A stretch of 5,523 nt of DNA from Atopobiaceae bacterium UBA7016 (GCA_002449555.1 DJXA01000187.1:1-5523), one strand, 5' to 3'. Positions 1 through 5,408 are shown, numbered from the stretch's first letter. Numbers and translations are program-made. Notes: a model not told the origin generated them from the letters alone.

Positions 1-2
1 AC

Positions 3-551
3 GGCGAGCAGCTCATCCGCGTGGTAAAGCCCGAAGAGAACGTCGAGCCGGACGTGCCCACCTACGCGCGGCTCGTCGGAAGCGACTTCCACAACGGCAC
101 CATTGAGGTGGACGTTCGCTCGCGCCTGATGCACTGGGCCGACATCGACTGCCGCGGATTCATCGGCTTTGTGTTCCGCGCGAGCGCGGACAACGACCGC
201 TTTGAGAGCTTCTATGTGCGCCCCCGCAACGGCCGCAGCTGCACGGAGCCGCAGCGCCGCATTCACACCATGCAGTACTTCAGCTATCCCGGCTACACGT
301 TTGCGTACTTCCGCGAGCGCGGCATCGCCGACTACGAGGCCAAGGCGGACATCGACCTTGACGAGTGGATCCACCTTAAGGGCGAGGTCACGGACGCTGG
401 GGCGCGCTTCTACGTTGACGACATGGAGACGCCGGCGCTGGTAGTTGACCAGATGTTTGGTGGCGCCGACCTGCGCGGCGGTGTGGGCCTCTACGTGGAC
501 AACGGCACCGAAGGAAACTTCAAGAACCTCAAGGTCACCTACGCCGACTAA
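3..551 (+). CDS. LamG/GH16-like concanavalin A-fold protein, 5' end outside window
   Basis: The gene is partial: the frame is already open at the left edge (first whole codon at 3, reading GEQLIRVVKPEEN), and the GTG at 21 has no Shine-Dalgarno, so the true start lies upstream. It ends with TAA at 549-551. About 183 residues are visible. The run PTYARL, then NGTIEVDV, RGFIGFVFR, FESFYVRPRNGR, a QYFSYP segment, EWIHLKGEV, ARFYVDD and finally GTEGNFKNLKVTY follows the order of short, single-domain lectin/glucanase-fold proteins annotated as LamG-like or GH16/DUF1080-like. By comparison with remembered family members only a few tens of N-terminal residues are missing. The GH16 catalytic ExDxxE signature is not visible, so a carbohydrate-binding or non-catalytic role is more likely than hydrolysis; this is inference. 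Export cannot be judged because the N terminus is absent. The gene converges on the PatB-type gene, with 40 nt between the stops. Confidence 0.75.
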   Translation, partial: GEQLIRVVKPEENVEPDVPTYARLVGSDFHNGTIEVDVRSRLMHWADIDCRGFIGFVFRASADNDRFESFYVRPRNGRSCTEPQRRIHTMQYFSYPGYTFAYFRERGIADYEAKADIDLDEWIHLKGEVTDAGARFYVDDMETPALVVDQMFGGADLRGGVGLYVDNGTEGNFKNLKVTYAD

Positions 552-569
552 CGTAGCGACCCGCGCAGA

Positions 570-583
570 CGGGGCAGGCCCCG
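570..583. terminator. Weak hairpin between convergent genes
   Basis: CGGGGC (570-575) and GCCCCG (578-583) form a perfect 6-bp inverted repeat around AG; with a realistic loop this is 5 bp around four bases. It lies in the 40-nt gap between the convergent stops at 551 and 592, where a bidirectional terminator would be expected. No T-tract follows on either strand, so an intrinsic-terminator role is only a guess from position. Confidence 0.3.
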
Positions 584-591
584 GTGGGACA

Positions 592-1749
592 CTATGAGAA
601 AGAGAGGATACCGCGGGAGAGGCGGTCGAGACCGTCTCTCACAAGCTCGCGACGTGTGCCCACGTTCATGCGCAGGAAGCCCCTACCTGCATCGCCATAC
701 TGCGATCCCGGCGACAGCACCAGGCCCGTCGTCTCGCGCAGGCGCTGGCAGAGCCGCTCATCGTCATGCGTCACACCGCGGCAATCCAGCCAGCAGAGGT
801 AGGTGGCGTCGCTCGGGCACATGCGGATGCCCAGTGCGCGCTCGGACAGGAAGCGCTCTACCTCGTCTTTGTTCCGCTGCAGGTATTCGCGCAGCTCGTC
901 AAGCCACGCTTCGCCCTCATCGTAGGCTGCCATGGCGCCCGCAATGGCAAACGAGTTGGGCTCGGCACACTCGTCGGTATTCAGCTGCCGCTCCACCCTA
1001 TGGCGCAAACGCGCATCAGCCGCAAAGAAGTACGCAGATTGCAGTCCCGCAAGGTTGAATGCCTTGGAGGGCGAAGCCGCCGTCACGGAGATGCGCCGGC
1101 ACGTATCACTTGCGGCGGCAAACGGCACATGACTCATGCCAGGGCGGGTCAGCTCGCAGTGGATCTCATCAGAGACCACCACCACGCCATACCGCTCGCA
1201 GAGTTCGCCGATGCGGGCAAGCTCGTCTGCGCTCCAAATAGTGCCTGTTGGGTTGTGCGGGTTGCACACGATCATGAGCGAGGTCTGCGGGTCCGCAAGC
1301 TTACGCTCCAAATCGTCCCAGTCAACGCTCCAGCGCGCGCCATCAAACAAAAGCGGGCTCTCCACCACATGACGCCCGTTGTTGACCACCGAGTTCCAGA
1401 ACACGTTGTAGACCGGCGGCTGTACCAGCACGTTCTCGTGCACGTTGGTCAGTGCGCGCACTGCGGAGGAGAGCACGGCCACCACGCCGGTTGAGAACAC
1501 GAGCTCGCCCGGATCAAGCGTCAGGCCGTGCCGACGACTCCACCAGCTCACCACCGAACCACGCCATGCATCGGGCACGTCAGAGTACCCAAAGGCGCCA
1601 TGCAGTGCGCGCTCTACCAGCGCGTCTTTCACCGAAGGAGCCGTCGCAAAATCCATGTCGGCCACCCACATGGGTAGCTCGTCAACCCCGACCGCCCACT
1701 TGTAGGCATCAGGCAGGCGGCGGTCCAACGGTTGGTCAAAGTCAAACAT
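592..1749 (-). CDS. MalY/PatB family PLP-dependent C-S beta-lyase/aminotransferase
   Basis: The product is 385 aa, the usual length for MalY/PatB fold-type I PLP enzymes. Family members cleave cystathionine or cysteine C-S bonds, giving pyruvate, ammonia and a thiol, and act in the cytoplasm; some have a regulatory role, as MalY does in E. coli. Visible marks are MWVADMDF (27-34) at the N terminus, PPVYNVFW (111-118) in the active site, NPHNPTG (163-169), SDEIH (193-197) with Asp194 expected to hold the pyridine nitrogen, SPSKAFNLAG (226-235) with Lys229 as the Schiff-base lysine, and FLRMNVGTRR (358-367) with Arg360 as the likely carboxylate-binding arginine. All key residues appear intact. 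The ATG at 1749 is preceded by AAGGAG (1760-1765) with a long 10-nt spacer. The gene starts 21 nt after the DUF3737 stop, so it is probably the last gene of a three-gene operon. It ends in TAG. Sequence alone does not fix the substrate, so I assign no symbol. Confidence 0.93.
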   Translation of the reverse strand: MFDFDQPLDRRLPDAYKWAVGVDELPMWVADMDFATAPSVKDALVERALHGAFGYSDVPDAWRGSVVSWWSRRHGLTLDPGELVFSTGVVAVLSSAVRALTNVHENVLVQPPVYNVFWNSVVNNGRHVVESPLLFDGARWSVDWDDLERKLADPQTSLMIVCNPHNPTGTIWSADELARIGELCERYGVVVVSDEIHCELTRPGMSHVPFAAASDTCRRISVTAASPSKAFNLAGLQSAYFFAADARLRHRVERQLNTDECAEPNSFAIAGAMAAYDEGEAWLDELREYLQRNKDEVERFLSERALGIRMCPSDATYLCWLDCRGVTHDDERLCQRLRETTGLVLSPGSQYGDAGRGFLRMNVGTRRELVRDGLDRLSRGILSFS

Positions 1750-1770
1750 CCGGGTAGCGCTCCTTCTTGC

Positions 1771-2646
1771 CTACGCCACCCGGCAGAAACTCGGGCAGCA
1801 GGGGAACTCCGTCTGAACAATGCTGGTGTGCGAACTATCCACCTGCGGGTCATCAAAGATGATCTCGTCAATGTGCGTTGCGACGATGCGGCCATTGTAG
1901 GGGTTCTTCACGCTTACGATGGACGACGTAACCTCAGCGTCAACGTCAGTGCAGTACTCAAAGGCGAGGTTGGTCTCAATCAGGCGGCAATCGCGCAGCG
2001 TGAGGCCCTCGACATAGCAGAGACCCTGCTCGCTCTGGATGGTGCAGTTCTCAAGACGCACGTTCTTCGCGTTCCACGCCAGATACTCGCCCACGATGAG
2101 CGAGTTGCGCACCACCACGTTCTCGCAGTTCCAGAACGCATCCTTGGTCAGCAGGCGTGAGTCCTCAATGACCACGTTGGTGCACCCATCGAAGCCATAG
2201 TTTCCCGTCAGCTGCAGGTTCTTGGCATGGATATTGCGCGATCCCTGGCAGAAGTAGTCGCCGGTGGCCGTAACGTCAAGAAGCTCGATGTCGTCGTTCC
2301 ACCACAGGGTCTCGTCCGCATGGGCCATCTGCACGCGCTCAAGACGTACGTTGGTGCACTTACGCAGGCCCTTCGGCGCCTGATAGGTGCTGTCGGTGAT
2401 GGTCACGTTATGCGTATACCAAATGCCCGCGCGTGCCATCTCGAGGAAGGCGGTGCCGCGGACGTTGACGTCGTGGCAGTACCACAGGGGGTACTTCCAG
2501 CCAAACACACTGTCGATGACCTCGACATTGCTGGACTCCTTGAGCGGAGACTCCCCGTCATCAAAGATAGAGGCCTCAACGCTAAGGTCGCGACTCTTGA
2601 AGAGGACTCGCTCGCCCGTGAGATGCTGGTTGACAATCTTCTGCAT
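1771..2646 (-). CDS. DUF3737 family right-handed beta-helix protein
   Basis: The product is 291 aa and I recognise it as DUF3737, an uncharacterised family. It is built from short degenerate repeats of about 20 residues in which a buried aromatic or Cys position alternates with a beta-strand: WYCHDVNVRG, WYTHNVTITDS, CTNVRLERV, WNDDIELLDV, CTNVVIEDS, NCENVVVRNS and NAKNVRLEN. This pattern predicts a right-handed parallel beta-helix of the pectate-lyase/pentapeptide-like type. There is no signal peptide or membrane segment, so it is probably cytoplasmic. The N terminus (MQKIVNQHLTGERVLF) matches the family start. The ATG at 2646 has AGGTGA (2653-2658) with a 6-nt spacer. The gene starts 39 nt after the 73-aa gene and ends 21 nt before the PatB-type gene, which indicates co-transcription. 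The last ~12 residues, with Cys283, Cys284 and Cys288, look like an extension beyond the usual family end. Stop is TAG. Function unknown. Confidence 0.9.
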   Translation of the reverse strand: MQKIVNQHLTGERVLFKSRDLSVEASIFDDGESPLKESSNVEVIDSVFGWKYPLWYCHDVNVRGTAFLEMARAGIWYTHNVTITDSTYQAPKGLRKCTNVRLERVQMAHADETLWWNDDIELLDVTATGDYFCQGSRNIHAKNLQLTGNYGFDGCTNVVIEDSRLLTKDAFWNCENVVVRNSLIVGEYLAWNAKNVRLENCTIQSEQGLCYVEGLTLRDCRLIETNLAFEYCTDVDAEVTSSIVSVKNPYNGRIVATHIDEIIFDDPQVDSSHTSIVQTEFPCCPSFCRVA

Positions 2647-2685
2647 GATGCTTCACCTGCTCGTTTCTGATAGTAAGAAAAGGTC

Positions 2686-2907
2686 CTAGGCCACGCGGGC
2701 GTTTCGCTCAAGCTCGTGGATGAGCCAATCGCAGACGTCAATCGGGCGCTGCGCCTGATGCAAGGCTTCTACCAGCTCGCAGCGGTGACACCGCAGCAGG
2801 CGCAGGCATGCATCGGTCTCACCGGCCTCTTGCATCGCATTCAACCGGTCTACCAGGGCGCTGCCACACCCAGCCTCGGTAAGTGCCTGCCTCATCGCGT
2901 GGTCCAT
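2686..2907 (-). CDS. Small Cys/His-containing protein of unknown function, 73 aa
   Basis: An open frame continues upstream to 3117, but the true start is almost certainly the ATG at 2907, which has a strong AAAGGAGG-type ribosome site (core 2912-2917) and gives a 73-aa product starting MDHAMRQALTEAG. The protein is soluble and probably helical. Its conserved-looking part is residues 36-67: LRLLRCHRCELVEALHQAQ, then RPIDVCDWLIHEL. I recall similar short proteins in Firmicutes and Actinomycetota with an HRCxLxxxxH...QRxxDCxDxLI pattern, but no named function. Cys40 and Cys43 (CHRC), His51 and Cys59 could bind a metal; this is inference. It is the first gene of a probable operon with DUF3737 and the PatB-type gene, downstream of a candidate promoter. 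Stop is TAG. Confidence 0.8.
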   Translation of the reverse strand: MDHAMRQALTEAGCGSALVDRLNAMQEAGETDACLRLLRCHRCELVEALHQAQRPIDVCDWLIHELERNARVA

Positions 2908-2938
2908 GACCCCTCCTTTCGTTCTTTTGCTACTAAAC

Positions 2939-2967
2939 ACGATACGAGGGTCGCCAAGCGATAACAA
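2939..2967 (-). promoter_or_regulatory. Candidate sigma70-type promoter of the 73-aa/DUF3737/PatB operon
   Basis: On the minus strand, TTGTTA (2962-2967, 4/6 to the -35 consensus) and TATCGT (2939-2944, 4/6 to the -10 consensus) are separated by exactly 17 nt. Transcription would start near 2932, giving a leader of about 25 nt before the ATG at 2907 that contains the strong ribosome site. The surrounding gap is markedly more AT-rich than the flanking genes. Assigned by eye only. Confidence 0.45.
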
Positions 2968-2986
2968 ATGCCTATCTAGTATTTGT
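2964..2986. promoter_or_regulatory. Inverted repeat overlapping the operon -35 box, possible operator
   Basis: ACAAATGC (2964-2971) and GTATTTGT (2979-2986) are 8-nt arms with one mismatch around a 7-nt spacer, so centres are about 15 nt apart, which suits a dimeric helix-turn-helix regulator. The left arm overlaps the candidate -35 hexamer, so a bound protein would be expected to repress. No regulator gene is present in the window. Confidence 0.35.
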
Positions 2987-2993
2987 CTAAATG

Positions 2994-3006
2994 CATAACT
3001 GTTATG
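2994..3006. promoter_or_regulatory. Perfect 13-nt palindrome upstream of the operon promoter
   Basis: CATAAC-T-GTTATG is a perfect palindrome centred at 3000, about 68 nt upstream of the inferred start site. It lies between the YitT stop (3032) and the operon promoter. It is too short and too T-poor downstream to be a convincing terminator for YitT; a protein-binding site is more plausible. Confidence 0.35.
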
Positions 3007-3031
3007 GGTCACGCATCCCACGAGGAGGGTG

Positions 3032-3931
3032 CTAACGGCTTGCACCTGCCTCTTCCGCAGGCAGCGGGATGCGCTCGCTCGTAAAGCCGTGGCCACGCAC
3101 CTCGTTGATCTGCGCAATGGTGATGAACGCGGACGAGTCGATGGAATACACCAGCTCTGTCACGTCGTAGAGCTTTCGCTGGGGGATGACGCACAGAATG
3201 CCCCTCCCCTCCTGACGGCGGAAACCCGACTCGGTCAGGAGCATGGTCATGCCCACCTCGGCCTTCCACAGCAGTGCTTCGCGAATCTCCTCATAGCGGT
3301 CGGACAGCACGATCAGCTGGATCTGCGCCTTGCCAAGAATCATCGTACGGTCAAGCAGGATGGTCTCAAGCACCAGCACGAGCAGGCCCAGCAGAATCTG
3401 TTCCGGCTCGCAGAACAGCGCCTGACCTCCCATGACGATGAAGTCGGTCACGTAGATGAGCGCCGAAAGCGGCCAGTGAAACCAGTGGTTGAGCACCAGC
3501 GCCACCACGTCCATACCGCCTGTCGACGAACCCACGCGCATGACCAGTCCCAGCGCGATGCCCATGAGACAGCCCGCGAAGATGGCCGCGAGCAGCGGGT
3601 CGTCCGTCATGCAGTCAATGCCGGGGATGCGTTCCATCACTCCCAGCGCAACCGGGTAGATAATGGAGCTTGCGACTGTCGTCACAAAGAACTTCTTGCC
3701 CAGCACGGCAAGCCCCAAGAGCAGCAACGCCATGTTGAGCACGAGGACCACAAGCGCCACGTCAAGCCCCGGCCAGATACGGCCAAGCACGATGCCGATA
3801 CCCGTCGTGCCACCCATGATGATGCCGAACGGCATGATGAAGGCAGCGACCAAAAAGGCCAGGAGCGAGTTACCAACGAGCAGGCATGCCAACGTCACGA
3901 GGCTTCTCGTGTAGCGGGAATAACGCCACAT
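3032..3931 (-). CDS. YitT family membrane protein (DUF161 repeats plus DUF2179)
   Basis: The product is 299 aa, typical for the YitT family of poorly characterised membrane proteins. Hydrophobic segments lie near residues 11-33, 57-78, 81-99, 112-131, 139-149, 156-173 and 178-197, giving roughly six helices in the cytoplasmic membrane. The family's internal duplication is visible as two glycine-rich motifs: MGGTTGIGIVLGR (39-51) and GSSTGGMDVVALVL (134-147). The C-terminal soluble part (about 203-285) is a DUF2179 domain, with VGMTMLLTESGF, GRGILCVIPQRKLYDVTELV and DSSAFITIAQINEVRGHGF. No transport substrate has been established for the family as far as I know. The ATG at 3931 has GGAGG (3937-3941) with a 5-nt spacer. 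It ends in TAG. The 124-nt gap before the next start (2907), which has its own promoter-like sequence, suggests it is transcribed separately from the operon that follows. The long open frame opposite it (3029-4006) is a shadow. Confidence 0.93.
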   Translation of the reverse strand: MWRYSRYTRSLVTLACLLVGNSLLAFLVAAFIMPFGIIMGGTTGIGIVLGRIWPGLDVALVVLVLNMALLLLGLAVLGKKFFVTTVASSIIYPVALGVMERIPGIDCMTDDPLLAAIFAGCLMGIALGLVMRVGSSTGGMDVVALVLNHWFHWPLSALIYVTDFIVMGGQALFCEPEQILLGLLVLVLETILLDRTMILGKAQIQLIVLSDRYEEIREALLWKAEVGMTMLLTESGFRRQEGRGILCVIPQRKLYDVTELVYSIDSSAFITIAQINEVRGHGFTSERIPLPAEEAGASR

Positions 3932-3954
3932 TCCACCCTCCAGAAATGCAATTC

Positions 3955-3996
3955 TTTATATAGGGAACTGCAATCATATGACGGCGCAAGCGCGCC
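3955..3996 (-). promoter_or_regulatory. Probable promoter region of the YitT gene
   Basis: An AT-rich stretch reading TATATAAAG on the minus strand contains a TATAAA -10-like hexamer (3955-3960), 23 nt before the ATG. No good -35 box sits 17 nt upstream. Instead there is a short inverted repeat, GGCGC (3983-3987) and GCGCC (3992-3996), beside the expected -35 position. TGCAAT occurs twice, at 3947-3952 and 3969-3974, flanking the -10. These may be regulator contacts, but each is short enough to be chance. Confidence 0.35.
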
Positions 3997-4015
3997 AATC
4001 AAGTGAGCCATGAAG

Positions 4016-4044
4016 GAACCACGAAGGACCGTCCTTCGTGGTTC
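4016..4044 (-). terminator. 14-bp hairpin, probable terminator of the DUF1848 gene
   Basis: GAACCACGAAGGAC (4016-4029) and its exact complement (4031-4044) flank a single base, giving a stem of about 12 bp with a 5-nt loop. On the minus strand the stem is followed by CTTCATGG, which has no proper T-tract. The TGA that closes the post-amber DUF1848 frame (4043-4045) overlaps the base of the stem, so the hairpin sits exactly where the full-length gene ends and not where the TAG at 4277 ends it. Confidence 0.65.
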
Positions 4045-4276
4045 ACAGACCGAGTGTCAGCTGCTGGGGCACCAACAAGCTTCGCTGCGTGGCGAAGCTC
4101 ACCTCGTCACCGTCGCGCAGATAGCCCAGCAAGAGCGGACTTTCGGGGTCATGGTTGTGGCGCCAGTTGTCCAATGCCTTCTCGGGGCTTCTGTTGGCAT
4201 AGCAGTAGCGGCACCCATTGGGGCAGCTGTCGTAGGCGCCGATGTCGCGGCTCTCGAAGCAGCCGCACCCCGCACG
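4043..4276 (-). pseudogene. C-terminal remainder of the DUF1848 gene, downstream of the in-frame TAG
   Basis: Directly after the TAG at 4277-4279 and in the same frame, 77 sense codons run to a TGA at 4043-4045. They encode the DUF1848 C terminus: RAGCGCFESR, then DIGAYDSCPNGCRYCYAN, then HDPESPLLLGYLRDGDE. The CX3CX2C cluster (Cys253, 257 and 260 of the restored protein) resembles the radical-SAM iron-sulfur motif, as is known for this family's C terminus. The frame has no ATG, so independent translation is unlikely; expression would need amber readthrough. With one residue inserted for TAG the whole protein would be 312 aa, in keeping with the family. In relatives the residue before the Arg is, as I recall, often Gln, so CAG to TAG is the simplest origin. 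A base-calling error gives the same picture. Confidence 0.8.
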
Positions 4277-4981
4277 CTAGCCCTTGTGCTTGAGCTCGCG
4301 AAACGCGATGTCGTTTGCCGCGCCCAGCATGGCAAGGGTCGTGCAGCCGCTGCAGCCGATACCATACTGCGGCCAAAGCCCGTTGTTTCCGCAGGTCTGG
4401 ATAGGAATGCCATGCTCGGCGGCAATCCGCCCCAGACCGCAGGCCAGCGCATCGCGGTCATCTGGTGTCAGCGGCCTCAGCTCGGCAAAATTGACCTCAA
4501 GCTTCTTGTACATCTCGACAAACGAAAAGATGCAGCGGTCAACATGGCCCGCTAGCCTCCCGCAGAGATGGTCAAACGTCTCCAAATGCCGCTCGATGGT
4601 GTAGACGTCCGTCAGCAGTACGGGGTCATAGCGCCAGCAGATGCGCCGGGCGCCCACCAGGCGTTCGAGGTCATAGAGCGTCTCAACCGAATCGTCCAAG
4701 CTCGGCACACGCGGCTCAATGTCTGGCCCATAGGCGGTGATGGTGTAGTGGAAGTGCGTGTTAAAGCGCCTGGTGATGAACGGAAGGCCCGGCAGCAGCG
4801 GGGCGTAGTTCTTCGAACAGAACTCGACGCAATCCACCACGGAGGGGTCAAGCTCGTAACGGCTCACCTTGTGCGGGAAGAGCGGGTTGCGCACAAACAC
4901 GAACCCCTCCTCGAAGCGTCGCAGAAGCCACGGCGCATACCACTGGGCCGTGTCGGTTCGTGCACCCGTATTGATGATCAT
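4277..4981 (-). CDS. DUF1848 family protein, N-terminal 234 aa, ended by an in-frame amber codon
   Basis: The start is the ATG at 4981, with GAGGAGG (4988-4994) and a 6-nt spacer; the open frame upstream to 5176 is not homologous-looking and is discarded. The protein opens with the family signature MIINTGARTDTAQWY, followed by EGFVFVRNPLFPHKVSRYEL (25-44), DPSVVDCVEFCSKN (45-58), HYTITAYGPDIEP (78-90), WRYDPVLLTDVY (116-127), FSFVEMYKK (152-160) and GIGCSGC (207-213). This is a soluble, cytoplasmic family of unknown function whose C-terminal cysteines resemble a radical-SAM cluster. Here translation stops at TAG (4277-4279) after KHKG, before that cluster, so the 234-aa product lacks the presumed metal site and is probably inactive unless the codon is read through. 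Cys197, Cys210 and Cys213 remain. It is transcribed alone, with a hairpin terminator at 4016-4044. Confidence 0.85.
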   Translation of the reverse strand: MIINTGARTDTAQWYAPWLLRRFEEGFVFVRNPLFPHKVSRYELDPSVVDCVEFCSKNYAPLLPGLPFITRRFNTHFHYTITAYGPDIEPRVPSLDDSVETLYDLERLVGARRICWRYDPVLLTDVYTIERHLETFDHLCGRLAGHVDRCIFSFVEMYKKLEVNFAELRPLTPDDRDALACGLGRIAAEHGIPIQTCGNNGLWPQYGIGCSGCTTLAMLGAANDIAFRELKHKG

Positions 4982-5001
4982 GGCGTCCCTCCTCTGGCCA
5001 C

Positions 5002-5030
5002 ATTGTGACGCCTCGCCCATACGAACACAA
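5002..5030 (-). promoter_or_regulatory. Weak candidate promoter of the DUF1848 gene
   Basis: On the minus strand, TTGTGT (5025-5030, 3/6 to -35) and CACAAT (5002-5007, 4/6 to -10) are 17 nt apart, upstream of the ATG at 4981. The match is poor and the inferred leader is very short (about 15 nt), just long enough to contain the ribosome site. The rest of the gap between 4982 and 5076 shows nothing else. Confidence 0.25.
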
Positions 5031-5076
5031 GTACGCACCACGGGGTAACCATGGCCCTTCACAGATGCACTTCTCA

Positions 5077-5121
5077 CAAGCAACGCCCCTCCGTTCACGA
5101 GAAACGGAGGGGCGTTGCTTG
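5077..5121 (-). terminator. 19-bp perfect hairpin, terminator of the 88-aa gene
   Basis: CAAGCAACGCCCCTCCGTT (5077-5095) and its exact complement (5103-5121) enclose a 7-nt loop. The stem begins 20 nt after the TAA at 5142-5144. It is very stable and GC-rich, but on the minus strand it is followed by TGAGAAG, so a classical U-tract is missing; part of the 3' arm (TTGCTTG) is T-rich and may serve. It separates the 88-aa gene from the DUF1848 gene. Confidence 0.75.
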
Positions 5122-5141
5122 CAGGTGTTTCTTTGTTAGCG

Positions 5142-5408
5142 TTACGAACGCCTGGGGATCCACATGTACTGGCCATGCGGCGTAACGCGGAACATCATGA
5201 TGGCGCCAAGCTCAGACTTCTTGAGCGTGCCCTTGAGGAACGGAACCACCTTGTCGGGATCCTCTTCAGTGCACTCAAAGACGAGCGACTGAGCGGAGGT
5301 GCCCTTCGTGTCGGTGAGCTTGAACGTCATGGGCTCGGTGATGCCCTCAACGATCTCGATGACCTTGGCCCTGAACGCGGGGTTGACGCCGTCAACATCA
5401 ACAAGCAT
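5142..5408 (-). CDS. Hypothetical small protein, 88 aa
   Basis: I do not recognise this protein. The ATG at 5408 is chosen because AAGGAG (5415-5420) lies 6 nt upstream; the frame continues open to 5489, but that longer start lacks a ribosome site and adds an arginine-rich, non-protein-like leader. The product is soluble, with no signal peptide or membrane segment. The sequence starts MLVDVDGVNPAFRAKVIEIV and shows an alternating pattern: a helix (11-22), strands TEPMTFKLTD and AQSLVFECTE, an acidic stretch EEDPDKVVPF, a basic helix (LKGTLKKSE) and a final strand GAIMMFRVTPHGQYMWIP. This suggests a compact alpha/beta fold with one Cys (Cys46). It is monocistronic, with a strong hairpin directly downstream. 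Codon use resembles its neighbours. It could be a lineage-restricted conserved protein; this is inference. Confidence 0.8.
   Translation of the reverse strand: MLVDVDGVNPAFRAKVIEIVEGITEPMTFKLTDTKGTSAQSLVFECTEEDPDKVVPFLKGTLKKSELGAIMMFRVTPHGQYMWIPRRS

Noticed and set aside
766..1494. Plus-strand open frame of 242 codons opposite the PatB-type gene
   Set aside because: Antisense shadow: no family features and no ribosome site, while the opposite strand carries all PLP-enzyme motifs.
1732..2670. Plus-strand open frames opposite DUF3737
   Set aside because: They mirror the repetitive beta-helix codons on the minus strand and show no start signals or family features.
2908..3031. Riboswitch or T-box leader before the PatB operon
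   Set aside because: The inferred leader is only about 25 nt, and the gap shows no T-box motif or multi-stem structure, only short palindromes.
2908..3117. N-terminal extension of the 73-aa frame to 3117
   Set aside because: It would overlap the end of the YitT gene and read through the promoter region. A strong ribosome site sits just before 2907.
3029..4006. Plus-strand open frame of 325 codons opposite the YitT gene
   Set aside because: Its product is a low-complexity His/Gln/Arg-rich string, the usual antisense shadow of a GC-rich gene, and it has no ribosome site. The minus strand clearly encodes a YitT protein.
4277..4279. Pyrrolysine or selenocysteine insertion at the amber codon
   Set aside because: Selenocysteine uses UGA. 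Pyrrolysine needs pyl genes not seen here and is not expected in this lineage, and TAG ends four neighbouring genes. Kept only as a check in the amber finding.
4010..4555. Plus-strand open frame of 181 codons across the amber codon of the DUF1848 gene
   Set aside because: Ala-rich product with no recognisable domain, opposite a clearly homologous reading frame. It does not explain the TAG.
4982..5176. N-terminal extension of the DUF1848 frame to 5176
   Set aside because: It would run through the 19-bp hairpin and into the end of the 88-aa gene. The family start MIINTG with a good ribosome site is at 4981.
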